The notes beneath the pieces are model-generated. The model had not been told where the DNA came from. It saw nothing but the letters and a program-made list of their open reading frames with translations, and did not search any database. The position numbers and the translations under genes are program-made. Shown in pieces: positions 37,675 through 46,357 of a stretch of DNA of 64,000 nt (positions within the stretch are counted from its first letter, which is position 1; every line of letters begins with the position of its first letter). The stretch is taken from assembly GCA_905198835.1 (NCBI GenBank), contig CAJKDY010000006.1, forward strand, positions 79,879 through 143,878, read 5' to 3'. The DNA is from an uncultured Eubacteriales bacterium. GTDB lineage: Bacteria > Bacillota > Clostridia > Oscillospirales > Oscillospiraceae.

Positions 37675-39294
37675 ATGAAGAAGACACTGCGCCGTCTGGC
37701 CGGGCTGGGCCTCAGCGCCGCGCTGCTGTGCACCAGCGCGCTGGCCCTGACCACCGACGAGCTGGGGACCATTTTACAAAACGAGTATGCCGGGGACATT
37801 CCAAGCCAGGTGTGGAGCCAGACCACCGTGGAGGGGATGCTCAGCGCTCTGGGCGACCCCTTTACCCGGTATTATACCGCTCAGGAGTACGCCGCCTTTC
37901 AAGACGCCGTGAACCAGGGCGGCGGCGCGGGGACGTCGGTGGAGGCGTCCGCCAGCGGCGATGTGGGCGTGATGCGTATCCACAGCTTTGGTCAGGACAC
38001 CTATGACCGCATGGCCCAGGCCGTGGAGCAGAATAAGACCGTGGACCACTGGCTGGTGGACCTGCGGGGCTGCCGGGGCGGCGAGCTGCGCGCTACGGCG
38101 GACGCCCTGAGCGTCTTTGCCGGCGGCGGCGAGCTCATCTACCTGCGGGACAAGGCGGGCAAGCTCTACTCCGCCAAAAGTGTCCACAGCAAGCTGACCT
38201 TGTACCCGACCATCGTGCTGGTGGACGAGAACACCGCCTCCGCCGCCGAGCTGTTCGCCGGAGGGATCCGGGACCGGCAGATGGGCCTTGTCATCGGCAG
38301 CCGGACCTACGGCAAGGGCGTAGCCCAGAGCGCCTTTGACCAGGATCACGCGACCTACGGCGCCGCCTTTGCCGACGGCTCGGCGTTGCTGCTGACCACG
38401 GAGAAGGCCTTTTCCGACAACCTCTCCAGCCCCAACATCATGGGCGTGCTGCCCCATCTGGCAGTGGAGCCCGGTCAGGCCGAGGCCGTGGCCCGGCTGC
38501 TGTGTGCCGACGCGCCCGCGGCCGATACCAGCGGCTATCTGCGGCTCCATCTGGCCCGGTGGCGTTGGTATATCGACCTGAAGACCGCCGACAAAACGGC
38601 GCTGAAGGCCCTGCTGGAGGCCCTGCCGCCCCAGGCGCTGCTCTACGCGGGCACCGGCGGCGAGGACCATTGGAGCCAGACCTCGCCTGCCGATGTGGCC
38701 GCCGGGCAGGGCATCGCTCTGGACAGCCGGAGCTTTGCCGATGTGACGGGCAGCCCCTATTCTGACGCCATCAACGCCTTGAAGACCTATGGCATCGTCC
38801 AGGGCGACGAAGCGGGCAATTTCAAGCCCAGCCAGGGGTTGGACCGGGCCTCGCTGTGCGCGCTGCTGGCCCAGGCCATGAACTTCCCCAGATCCACTGC
38901 CCAGCCCGCCTTTGCCGATACCCCCGCCGATGCCTGGTACACCCCCTACGTGACCACCCTCAGCGCCATGGGCATCGTCAACGGCTATGACGACGGGCTG
39001 TTCCATCCAAATGATCCCATCCCCCACCAGCAGTTTATGACCATTCTCTCCCGCATCGTATCCAGCGTCAACGCCAGCAGCTACGGCGCGTGGCAGGCTG
39101 GCCCCAGCGAGGAGGCCCTGGCCGACGGGGCCTACGCCGCCTATGACGCTTGGGCGGTGAAGGGCGCGTGGCTGCTGGACGGCGCGTGGCACGCCGAGGC
39201 CCGTGACATCGATCCCAGGGCCGTCACCACCCGGGAGGAGGCGGCCTACGATCTCTGGTCCGCTTTATCCACCATGGGCCTGCTGCCGGGGTAA
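37675..39294 (+). CDS. SLH-anchored S41 (C-terminal processing) peptidase
   Basis: The 539-residue product has a signal peptide (1-24), a short helical start with 'LGDPFTRYYTAQEYAAF' typical of CtpA proteins, then the S41 domain (about 100-270) with 'VDLRGCRGGEL', 'VLVDENTASAAELFAGGIRD' (catalytic Ser in T-A-S-A-A-E) and 'RTYGKGVAQS' (catalytic Lys). There is no room for the PDZ domain usual between them. The C-terminal part has two SLH repeats (about 360-410 and 425-475, 'FADVTGSPYSDAI', 'FADTPADAWYTPYV') and a degenerate third. It should act on the cell surface. AAAAGGGGAG precedes ATG 37675; the open frame extends upstream without such a site. Confidence 0.85.
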   Translation: MKKTLRRLAGLGLSAALLCTSALALTTDELGTILQNEYAGDIPSQVWSQTTVEGMLSALGDPFTRYYTAQEYAAFQDAVNQGGGAGTSVEASASGDVGVMRIHSFGQDTYDRMAQAVEQNKTVDHWLVDLRGCRGGELRATADALSVFAGGGELIYLRDKAGKLYSAKSVHSKLTLYPTIVLVDENTASAAELFAGGIRDRQMGLVIGSRTYGKGVAQSAFDQDHATYGAAFADGSALLLTTEKAFSDNLSSPNIMGVLPHLAVEPGQAEAVARLLCADAPAADTSGYLRLHLARWRWYIDLKTADKTALKALLEALPPQALLYAGTGGEDHWSQTSPADVAAGQGIALDSRSFADVTGSPYSDAINALKTYGIVQGDEAGNFKPSQGLDRASLCALLAQAMNFPRSTAQPAFADTPADAWYTPYVTTLSAMGIVNGYDDGLFHPNDPIPHQQFMTILSRIVSSVNASSYGAWQAGPSEEALADGAYAAYDAWAVKGAWLLDGAWHAEARDIDPRAVTTREEAAYDLWSALSTMGLLPG

Positions 39295-39305
39295 AAAACC
39301 AATAG

Positions 39306-39346
39306 AAAAGCGCCGCCGGTCATCTGACCGGCGGCGTTTGCTTTTT
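39306..39346. terminator. Bidirectional terminator between the S41 peptidase and spoIVA
   Basis: CGCCGCCGGTCA (39311-39322) pairs with TGACCGGCGGCG (39325-39336), loop TC, with AAAAG on the left and TTTGCTTTTT on the right. It serves both convergent genes. Confidence 0.88.
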
Positions 39347-39348
39347 CT

Positions 39349-40827
39349 TTACAGGATGATGCAAATGAGTCCGCCGGAGCCCTCGTTGATAATGCGCTGA
39401 AGGGTCTCCTGGAGTTTGAAGCGGGCGTCGTCGGGCATACGCTTGAGCTTGGACTGGAGGTCCTCGCTGACCAGCTCATGGAAGGACTTGCCGAAGATGT
39501 TGGACTGCCAGATCTTGCCCGAATCCCCCTGGAACTCCTGAAGGAGATAATCCACCATCTCCTCAGATTGCTTTTCGTTGCCCACGATGGGGGAGACCTC
39601 GGTCTGGATGTCGGCCCGGATCATATGGATAGACGGCGCGCTGGCCCGTAGCCGGACGCCGTAGCGGCCACCCTGCTTGACGATCTCCGGCTCCTCCAGC
39701 CGCAGCTCCTCCAGCGCGGGGACTACGATACCGTAGCCCGTGGCCTTGACCTGCTCCAAAGCGCCCTCGACCTTGTCGTACTCGGCCTTGATTTGAGAAA
39801 GCTGGGTCAGCAGGCTCAGAAGATCGCCGTCGTCCCGGACGGGGAAACCCGAGCGCTGAGACAGGGTCTCATAGAAGAGACTCCGGGGCAGCTCCAGCTG
39901 GGCCTGGGCCTGGCCGCTGCCCAGGGCAATGGCGGTGACGCGCGTGCTGCTGACCCACTGGCACTGGGCCATGGCCTCCAGCGTGGCAGGCACATCCCGG
40001 ATGCGCTTGAGAGAGCCCGCACTGTCCCGAATGGCGGCGTAGAGGCCGGATTTGATGGGGTGGTCATAGGGCAGAGCGTCCACCCAGGGGGGCAGGAAGA
40101 TGCCCAGCTCCCGGATGGGGAATTCGTCCAGCACGCCCCGGACGATGGCCCGGACGGCCTCCTCCCCAAGCTCCAGGCAGTTAACGGCAAGGCAGGTCAC
40201 ATTGTACTTTTCCGCAAGCTCGGCGCGTAACGCCTGGGCCTCCGGCGACTGAGGCCAGGCGGAGTTCAAAAGCAGCAAAAAGGGCTTGCCCAGCTCCTTG
40301 AGCTCGGTGACCACCCGCTCCTCGGCCTCCAGATAGTCCTCCCGTGGAATGTCGGTGACGGTGCCGTCGGTGGTGACAACGATGCCGATGGTGGAGTGCT
40401 CGGCAATGACCTTGCGGGTGCCGATCTCGGCGGCCTGGGCCATGGGCATGGGCGACTCCGACCAGGGGGTCATGACCATGCGGGGTTGGCCGTCCTCCTC
40501 GGCGCCCACCGCGCCGGGCACCAGATAGCCCACGCAGTCGATGAGCCGCACCGAGCATTGGGCCTCGCCACCCAGGTCGATGGACACGGCCTCCTCGGGC
40601 ACGAATTTGGGCTCGGCGGTCATCACCGTCCGGCCAGAACCCGACTGGGGCAGCTCGTCCCGGGCCCGATCCCGGCGGTAGGCGTTGTCCATGCCGGGGA
40701 TGACCATGGTCTCCATGAACCGTTTGATGAAGGTGGACTTTCCCGTCCGCACCGGGCCCACCACGCCGATGTATACGTCCCCCTGGGTCCGCTTCGCGAT
40801 GTCCTCGTAGAGCTTGTGGTCTTCCAC
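39349..40827 (-). CDS. spoIVA: Stage IV sporulation protein A (spore coat ATPase)
   Basis: The 492-residue product has the diagnostic P-loop G-P-V-R-T-G-K-S-T near residues 24-32, the TRAFAC-type core, a middle domain and the C-terminal block ending 'GGLICIIL'. SpoIVA self-assembles with ATP on the forespore outer membrane and forms the coat base; SpoVM anchors it. Start is GTG 40827, 8 bases after AGGAGG. A sigma-E-like promoter (40866-40894) fits mother-cell expression. The gene is the firmest evidence that this organism forms spores. Confidence 0.97.
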   Translation of the reverse strand: MEDHKLYEDIAKRTQGDVYIGVVGPVRTGKSTFIKRFMETMVIPGMDNAYRRDRARDELPQSGSGRTVMTAEPKFVPEEAVSIDLGGEAQCSVRLIDCVGYLVPGAVGAEEDGQPRMVMTPWSESPMPMAQAAEIGTRKVIAEHSTIGIVVTTDGTVTDIPREDYLEAEERVVTELKELGKPFLLLLNSAWPQSPEAQALRAELAEKYNVTCLAVNCLELGEEAVRAIVRGVLDEFPIRELGIFLPPWVDALPYDHPIKSGLYAAIRDSAGSLKRIRDVPATLEAMAQCQWVSSTRVTAIALGSGQAQAQLELPRSLFYETLSQRSGFPVRDDGDLLSLLTQLSQIKAEYDKVEGALEQVKATGYGIVVPALEELRLEEPEIVKQGGRYGVRLRASAPSIHMIRADIQTEVSPIVGNEKQSEEMVDYLLQEFQGDSGKIWQSNIFGKSFHELVSEDLQSKLKRMPDDARFKLQETLQRIINEGSGGLICIIL

Positions 40828-40865
40828 AATTCATTCCTCCTCGTTAGGCAGGTCTTGTCTCTATC

Positions 40866-40894
40866 ACTGTATGGACAAAGAGGGGAATGTATGC
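40866..40894 (-). promoter_or_regulatory. Sigma-E-like promoter of spoIVA
   Basis: Minus strand GCATACA (40888-40894), 14 bases, CATACAGT (40866-40873). The -10 fits the sigma-E pattern CATACAnT closely; the -35 is a looser match to the KMATATT type. It lies about 40 bases before the start codon. Confidence 0.6.
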
Positions 40895-40914
40895 CTGCAA
40901 AAAAGCGGCGGCCC

Positions 40915-40969
40915 TTTACATAGATTTTACGCTCCCTCCCTTTTGGATTTTACATGGCGGGCGTATGCT
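40915..40969 (+). promoter_or_regulatory. Candidate PhoP boxes and pstS promoter
   Basis: TTTACA (40915-40920), TTTACG (40926-40931) and TTTACA (40949-40954) are spaced by about one and two helical turns (11 and 23 bases), as in the TTnACA direct repeats of Firmicutes PhoP boxes. TATGCT (40964-40969) is a possible -10. pstS starts at 41000. The boxes lie between divergent spoIVA and pstS. Confidence 0.55.
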
Positions 40970-40999
40970 GGCCTTGTAAACCGAAAGGGAGGTATTATC

Positions 41000-41818
41000 A
41001 TGAAAAACAAGAAAAAGATCGTTTGTATGGCATTGACTGGGACGCTGACCCTGGGACTGCTGGCGGGATGCGCCCAAGGCCAGTCCGGCGGCAGCGTCTC
41101 CACCGACGGCTCCACCTCCATGGAGAAGGTCATCGGAGCGCTGGGCGAGGCGTTCCAGAGCGAGAACATGGGCGTTACCTTTACATACAACCCCACCGGC
41201 TCGGGCTCGGGCATCCAGGCGGTGAGCGAGGGCCGGTGCGACATCGGCCTCTCCAGCCGCTCGCTGAAGCCAGAGGAGATCGACAGCGGCCTTTCTGAGA
41301 CTGTACTGGCCTACGACGGCATCGCCATCGTGGTCCACCCGGACAACCCGGTTTCTGATCTGGATGTGGACGCCATCGCCAAGCTCTACACCGGCGAGAT
41401 CACCAACTGGAAGGACGTAGGCGGTAACGACGCCGAGGTGGTCCTTATCGGCCGGGAGGCGGGCAGCGGCACACGGGACGGCTTTGAGTCCATCACCGGC
41501 ACGTCGGAACAGTGCCTGTACCGCCAGGAGCTGACCGCCACCGGGGATGTGATCACCGCGGTTGCCCAGAATCCCAACGCCATCGGCTACGCCTCTTTGG
41601 CCTCGGTGGGCGATACGGTAAAAGCCCTCTCGGTGGGCGGCGTGGCCCCCAGCGAGGAGACGGTGAAGGACGGCAGCTACGCCATCCAGCGGCCCTTCGT
41701 CCTGGTGACCAAGACCGACGCCAAGCTCTCCGACACGGCGCAGAAATTCTTCGACTTCGCCCTGGACCCCAAGAATGGGGAGTTGATCTCTAAGGCCGGG
41801 GTGGTCCCCGCCAACTGA
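41000..41818 (+). CDS. pstS: Phosphate ABC transporter substrate-binding lipoprotein
   Basis: The 272-residue product has a lipoprotein signal with lipobox L-A-G-C at about 21-24. Phosphate-binding blocks are 'TDGSTSMEKVI', 'NPTGSGSGIQAVSEG', 'DIGLSSR', 'VHPDNPV', 'YTGEITNWKDVGG' and 'GREAGSGTRDGFE'. It captures phosphate outside the membrane for PstCAB. AAAGGGAGG lies 7 bases before ATG 41000. It is the first gene of a tightly packed pstSCAB-phoU-regulator operon. Confidence 0.96.
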   Translation: MKNKKKIVCMALTGTLTLGLLAGCAQGQSGGSVSTDGSTSMEKVIGALGEAFQSENMGVTFTYNPTGSGSGIQAVSEGRCDIGLSSRSLKPEEIDSGLSETVLAYDGIAIVVHPDNPVSDLDVDAIAKLYTGEITNWKDVGGNDAEVVLIGREAGSGTRDGFESITGTSEQCLYRQELTATGDVITAVAQNPNAIGYASLASVGDTVKALSVGGVAPSEETVKDGSYAIQRPFVLVTKTDAKLSDTAQKFFDFALDPKNGELISKAGVVPAN

Positions 41819-41826
41819 GGCCCGGT

Positions 41827-42696
41827 ATGCGGGGACGAAAACAGACCCTGGAGCCGGTCATCCACGGCTTTTTCCTGATCATGGGGCTGGTGACGGTAGG
41901 GTGTGTGCTGCTCATCACCGTCTATCTGGTCCTCTCCGGCATCCCGGCCATCCGGGAGATCGGACTTGTGGAATTCCTCTTTGGGGACACCTGGGCCTCC
42001 ACCGCCGCCGAGCCGAAATTCGGCATCCTGCCCTTCCTGCTCACCAGCGTCTTCGGCATGGCGGGGGCAATGCTCATCGGCGTGCCCATCGGGTTCTTCA
42101 CCGCCGTCTATTTGGCCAAGGCCGCCCCCAGAGGGGTCAAGACGGTGATGGAGCATATGGTGAGTCTGCTCTCGGGTATTCCCTCGGTGGTCTACGGCCT
42201 GGTGGCCATGCTGGTGTTGGTGCCCTGGGTGCGGACGACCTTCCGCGTCCCGGATGGGGCGGGGCTGCTGGTGGCCATTTTGGTGCTGGCGGTGATGATC
42301 CTGCCCTCCATCATCAAAGTGTCGGTGACCGCCCTGGAGGCGGTGCCCCGGGAGTACGAGGATGGCTCTTTGGCCCTGGGAGCCACAGCGGCGGAGACCT
42401 GGTTCCGGGTGTCCGTCCCCGCCGCTAAGAGCGGCATTGCCGCGGCGGTGGTATTGGGGGTGGGCCGGGCCATTGGGGAGGCCACGGCGGTGATGATGGT
42501 GGCGGGCAACGCCCCGAATATGCCCGGACTGTTTCAGAGCGTTCGCTTTCTCACCACCGCCATCGTCAGCGAGATGGCCTACTCCGGCGGGCTGCAGCGG
42601 CAGGCCCTGTTCTCCATCGCCCTGGTGCTCTACCTCTTTATTTTGCTGATCAACGCCGCGCTGAACTTCTTCTTGAAACGGGACAGGGGGGCGTGA
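41827..42696 (+). CDS. pstC: Phosphate ABC transporter permease PstC
   Basis: The 289-residue protein has six helices and the permease 'EAA' loop 'ALEAVPREYEDGSLALGATAAETW' (in part) that meets PstB. 'LLSGIPSVVYGLVAM' is typical of PstC/PstA. It forms the channel with PstA. It starts 8 bases after pstS at 41827 and ends overlapping a GTG in front of pstA. Confidence 0.95.
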   Translation: MRGRKQTLEPVIHGFFLIMGLVTVGCVLLITVYLVLSGIPAIREIGLVEFLFGDTWASTAAEPKFGILPFLLTSVFGMAGAMLIGVPIGFFTAVYLAKAAPRGVKTVMEHMVSLLSGIPSVVYGLVAMLVLVPWVRTTFRVPDGAGLLVAILVLAVMILPSIIKVSVTALEAVPREYEDGSLALGATAAETWFRVSVPAAKSGIAAAVVLGVGRAIGEATAVMMVAGNAPNMPGLFQSVRFLTTAIVSEMAYSGGLQRQALFSIALVLYLFILLINAALNFFLKRDRGA

Positions 42697-42698
42697 GC

Positions 42699-43535
42699 AT
42701 GCGAAAGGGAATGGACAGCTTGCGTATGGGGGCCATGGGCGTGTCGGCGGTCCTTACCTGCGCTCTGGCGGTGGGGCTGGTGGGATACGTGCTCTTTCAG
42801 GGACTGCCCCAGCTGAGCTGGCGGCTCCTCACCACCGCGCCTAGCTATCTGGAGGACACGGTGGGTATTCTGCCCGACCTCCTTAATACCCTCTACCTTA
42901 TCACCGCCGCCGTGGTCATCGTCCTGCCTCTGGGGGTGGGCGCGGCGGTGTATCTCAATGAATACGCCCAGAATAAGCGGCTGGTGGGGATCATTGAGTA
43001 CGCCGCCGAGACCCTGTCCGGCATCCCCTCCATTATCTACGGCCTGGTGGGGATGCTGATATTTTCCAACCTGCTGGGCTCCTGTCTGCTCTCCGGGGCG
43101 CTGACGCTGGTGGTGATGAATCTTCCCACCGTGATGCGGACCACCCAGGAGAGCCTGAAGACCGTCCCCCAGAGCTACCGGGAGGGGGCCTTTGGCCTGG
43201 GCGCGGGCAAGTGGCGGGTCATCCGCACGGTGGTGCTCCCCGGCTGCGTGGACGGGGTGGTCACCGGCTGTATTTTGTCGGTGGGCCGGATGGTGGGCGA
43301 GTCCGCGGCCCTTCTCTACACCGCTGGCTTCGCCCATGCGCTGAATGGGTTTTTCACCGGCCTGGGAAGCTCTGGGGCGACCTTGTCGGTGGCCCTCTAT
43401 GTCTACGCCAAGGAGCCGGGACCGGGACGGCGGGAGGCCGCCTTCGCCATCGCCGCCATCCTTGTACTTTTGACCTTGGTCATCGAGCTGCTGGGGACCT
43501 TGGTAAAGCGGCATTTTCAAAGGAGACGCCTATGA
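42699..43535 (+). CDS. pstA: Phosphate ABC transporter permease PstA
   Basis: The 278-residue protein has six helices, with 'AETLSGIPSIIYGLVGMLIF' and the EAA loop 'SLKTVPQSYREGAFGLGAGKWR' (in part). It pairs with PstC. I choose ATG 42699, 7 bases after GGGGGG, over GTG 42693, which overlaps the pstC stop. Its stop overlaps the pstB start by four bases (ATGA). Confidence 0.95.
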   Translation: MRKGMDSLRMGAMGVSAVLTCALAVGLVGYVLFQGLPQLSWRLLTTAPSYLEDTVGILPDLLNTLYLITAAVVIVLPLGVGAAVYLNEYAQNKRLVGIIEYAAETLSGIPSIIYGLVGMLIFSNLLGSCLLSGALTLVVMNLPTVMRTTQESLKTVPQSYREGAFGLGAGKWRVIRTVVLPGCVDGVVTGCILSVGRMVGESAALLYTAGFAHALNGFFTGLGSSGATLSVALYVYAKEPGPGRREAAFAIAAILVLLTLVIELLGTLVKRHFQRRRL

Positions 43536-44287
43536 ACGCCATGATCACGACCCATGACCTGTGCCTCTGGTACGGACAGACCCAGGCGCTGAAAAGCATC
43601 GACCTGGATATTTCAAGCAAAAGCATCACCGCCCTGATCGGTCCCTCCGGGTGTGGCAAGTCCACCTTTTTGAAGACCCTGAACCGCATGAACGACCTGG
43701 TCCCCGGGGTGCGGATCACCGGGGAGGTACGCTATGGCGGCCAGGACATCTTTGCCCCCGGCGTGGATGTGAGCGCGCTTCGCAAGGAGGTGGGCATGGT
43801 GTTCCAAAAGCCCAACCCCTTCCCCATGTCCATCTACGACAACGTGGCCTACGGACCCCGGACCCACGGCGTCCGGGGCAAGGCCCGGCTGGACGAGATC
43901 GTGGAGCGGTCTCTCCGGGGGGCGGCCATCTGGGACGAGGTCAAGGACCGGCTGAAGAAAAACGCTCTGGGCCTCTCCGGTGGCCAGCAGCAGCGGCTGT
44001 GCATTGCCAGGGCCCTGGCGGTAGAGCCTAAGGTGCTCTTAATGGACGAGCCTACCTCGGCGCTCGATCCCATTTCCACATCGAAGATCGAGGAGCTGGC
44101 CATGGAACTGAAGCGGGACTACACCATCGTCATGGTCACCCACAATATGCAGCAGGCCCTGCGGATCTCCGACTGCACCGCCTTCTTCCTTTTGGGGGAG
44201 CTGGTGGAGGTGGGGGCCACGGAGGATATTTTCTCCCAGCCCCAGGACAAGCGGACCGAGGACTATATCACCGGGAGGTTTGGCTGA
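43532..44287 (+). CDS. pstB: Phosphate ABC transporter ATP-binding protein PstB
   Basis: The 251-residue ATPase has Walker A 'GPSGCGKST', the PstB block 'LNRMNDLVPGVRITGEV', Q-loop 'MVFQKPNPFPMSIYDNVAYG', signature 'LSGGQQQRLCIARAL', Walker B 'VLLMDEPTSALDP' and H-loop 'VTHNMQQA'. It powers phosphate import. AAAGGAG precedes the ATG. A TGATG junction links it to phoU. Confidence 0.97.
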   Translation: MNAMITTHDLCLWYGQTQALKSIDLDISSKSITALIGPSGCGKSTFLKTLNRMNDLVPGVRITGEVRYGGQDIFAPGVDVSALRKEVGMVFQKPNPFPMSIYDNVAYGPRTHGVRGKARLDEIVERSLRGAAIWDEVKDRLKKNALGLSGGQQQRLCIARALAVEPKVLLMDEPTSALDPISTSKIEELAMELKRDYTIVMVTHNMQQALRISDCTAFFLLGELVEVGATEDIFSQPQDKRTEDYITGRFG

Positions 44288-44934
44288 TGAGAAGCAAATT
44301 TGACGAGGAGATGGCCCTCCTCCACCGGGAGCTGATCCAGATGGGGGCCCTGTGCGAGGAGGCCATCGCCCTCACCGCCAAGGCGCTGGACGGAGACAGG
44401 TCCCTGGCGGGGCAGGTCCCGGCACTGGAGGCGAGGATCGACCAGGCCGAGCGGGACATCGAGGCCCTTTGCCTCAGGCTGCTTCTGCGCCAACAGCCGG
44501 TAGCGGGCGACCTGCGGCAAATTTCAGCCGCGCTGAAGATGATCACCGACTTAGAGCGCATCGGCGACCAGGCCAATGACATCGCCGACATCGTCTCTAC
44601 CATCGAGGGGATCGGCCAGGGCAACGCAGAGCGGCTGCGCGCTATGGCCCAGGCGGCCATCCACATGGTCACCGCCAGTGTGGACGCCTACGTCCGCCAG
44701 GACGCGGAGCGGGCAAAAAAGGTCATTCTCCTTGACGATGCCATTGACAACGCCTTTCAAGAGGTTAAAATATCCTTAGTGGACCACATCGCCAAAAACC
44801 CGGACCTGGGCGAATACGCGCTGGACCAGCTGATGATCGCCAAGTATCTCGAGCGCATCGGCGACCACGCGGCGAATGTGGCGGAATGGGTGGTGTTTGC
44901 CACCACCGGTATTCACAAAGGAGAAACGCTATGA
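44287..44934 (+). CDS. phoU: Phosphate signalling/transport regulator PhoU
   Basis: The 215-residue protein is made of two three-helix PhoU repeats, each with the metal-binding E/D-x-x-x-D pattern: 'DLERIGDQANDIADI' in the first and 'YLERIGDHAANVAEW' in the second. PhoU restrains Pst and, in other bacteria, the PhoR kinase. Its start shares a base with the pstB stop and its stop overlaps the regulator start, so all are translated in a chain. Confidence 0.95.
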   Translation: MRSKFDEEMALLHRELIQMGALCEEAIALTAKALDGDRSLAGQVPALEARIDQAERDIEALCLRLLLRQQPVAGDLRQISAALKMITDLERIGDQANDIADIVSTIEGIGQGNAERLRAMAQAAIHMVTASVDAYVRQDAERAKKVILLDDAIDNAFQEVKISLVDHIAKNPDLGEYALDQLMIAKYLERIGDHAANVAEWVVFATTGIHKGETL

Positions 44935-45611
44935 TCTGGTGTGTAGAAGACGACAACGGGATCCTGGAGACTGAGCTGTACGCCCTGACCTCCACCGGCT
45001 TTGCCGCCCGGGGCTTTGTCGATGGCGCCGCCTTTTGGGAGGCGCTGCAAAAGGAGCGGCCGGAGCTTGTCTTGCTGGATGTGATGCTGCCTGGCACAGA
45101 CGGCGTGACCCTCCTGCGACGGATGAAGGAGCGCCCCGACCTCCGGGGCATCCCAGTCATCATGGCCACCGCTAAGGGCACGGAGTATGACAAGATCCAG
45201 AGCCTGGACCTGGGGGCGGACGATCACCTGGTCAAGCCCTTTGGACTGATGGAGATGGTCTCCCGGGTCAAGGCGGTGCTTCGCAGGTGCTCTGCGGGGC
45301 GGGAGCGGACCGTGCTGACTTTGGGTGGACTGTCCCTGGACCCCGACGCCCACACCGTCACCCTGGATGGGGCGCGTTTGGAGCTTACCTTCAAGGAATT
45401 CGAGCTGCTGCGGCTGTTTCTTTCCCGCCCGGGCCGGGCCTTTACCAGGGAGGAGCTCTTTGCCCAGGTGTGGGGAGAGGACTACCAGGGGGAGACCCGG
45501 ACCCTGGATATGCACATCAAGACGCTTCGGCAGAAGCTGGGAGCGTACGGAGCTTGCATTGAAACGGTCCGGGGTGTTGGCTACCGTATTGAGACGCATT
45601 TTGACAGCTGA
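44931..45611 (+). CDS. OmpR-family response regulator, PhoP/PhoB-like
   Basis: A 226-residue regulator with a receiver domain (phospho-acceptor Asp in 'LLDVMLPG' near 51, Lys in 'HLVKPFGLMEMV') and a winged-helix domain (about 130-224, 'TREELFAQVWGEDYQGETRTLDMHI' in part). Its place at the end of the pst operon implies PhoP/PhoB function on the candidate boxes before pstS. The expected PhoR kinase does not follow: a strong terminator stands 10 bases after the stop. An in-frame GTG inside phoU is rejected; ATG 44931 has AAAGGAG. Confidence 0.88.
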   Translation: MIWCVEDDNGILETELYALTSTGFAARGFVDGAAFWEALQKERPELVLLDVMLPGTDGVTLLRRMKERPDLRGIPVIMATAKGTEYDKIQSLDLGADDHLVKPFGLMEMVSRVKAVLRRCSAGRERTVLTLGGLSLDPDAHTVTLDGARLELTFKEFELLRLFLSRPGRAFTREELFAQVWGEDYQGETRTLDMHIKTLRQKLGAYGACIETVRGVGYRIETHFDS

Positions 45612-45621
45612 TGAATATACC

Positions 45622-45655
45622 AAGGCCGTCTGTTCGGAGAACAGACGGCCTTTTT
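45622..45655 (+). terminator. Terminator of the pst operon
   Basis: A 14-bp perfect stem (45622-45635 with 45639-45652), loop GGA, then T5. Confidence 0.93.
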
Positions 45656-45712
45656 GCGGTTTCCTGTGGTAGATGATCGGACAAGGGCCCACGGCAGGAG
45701 AAGGCTGGCGGA

Positions 45713-46357
45713 CTATACCAGATCAGCGATGACGCTCTCCCACTCCGGGAGAGTGAGGCCGGGTTGGGCGCTGAGGGAATAGGCGTATTCTCCGTCGCTC
45801 CACACCGCCAGGGCGTACGTTTCGCCGTCACCCTTCAGCGTGACCTCCATGCCCACAATTTCGTGGGTCATGGTCTCGGCGTAGACGTTATGATCGCCGG
45901 AGTTGTCTTCGCTCCCTACAGACTGGCGGAAGGTGACGGTCCGATCCTGCCCGGTATATCTGACCTGGGCCAGGTCGTTCCAGAAGGAGGTATAGGTCAC
46001 CTCGCCCGCCTGGAAGGGGAGGGCGGACACCTCCCTGACCGAAAAGCCCACCGCCTGGCTCAAAGCGGCAGCGTCGGCCACATCCACGATCCCGTTGCCC
46101 ACCATCACAAACTCAGAGGGCTGGGGGTCTATGGTCTCGCCCGGCATAAAATGGCGGAGGGAGAAAAGCCCGGCCAGCAGCAGGACAAGGCAGGCCGCCA
46201 GAGGCATGAGCCGCTTGAGGGCAGGGAAACGGATGACCTTGCTCTGAGCCGGCGCGTCCAGGTCTACAGCGTCCAGGTTGGCCAGGATCCGCTGGCGCAT
46301 GGCGTCGGTCACTTCGATCTTTTCCATCACCGCATCATACCTCTTACTCAAAATCAT
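45713..46357 (-). CDS. Anti-sigma factor-like membrane protein with DUF4367-type domain
   Basis: The 214-residue product has a short cytoplasmic part, one membrane helix (about 49-67, 'LMPLAACLVLLLAGLFSL') and an outer domain (about 80-214) of the DUF4367 type: 'ALSQAVGFSVREVSALP', 'VTYTSFWNDLAQVRYTG', 'TFRQSVGSEDNSGDHN', 'GMEVTLKGDGETYALAVWSDGEYAYSL' (in part). It should hold the sigma factor encoded just upstream, with which it overlaps by 14 bases. The start could be ATG 46357 (AAGGAGG only 3 bases away) or ATG 46327. The outer domain is a paralogue of the C-terminal domain of the protein at 47024. Confidence 0.78.
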   Translation of the reverse strand: MILSKRYDAVMEKIEVTDAMRQRILANLDAVDLDAPAQSKVIRFPALKRLMPLAACLVLLLAGLFSLRHFMPGETIDPQPSEFVMVGNGIVDVADAAALSQAVGFSVREVSALPFQAGEVTYTSFWNDLAQVRYTGQDRTVTFRQSVGSEDNSGDHNVYAETMTHEIVGMEVTLKGDGETYALAVWSDGEYAYSLSAQPGLTLPEWESVIADLV

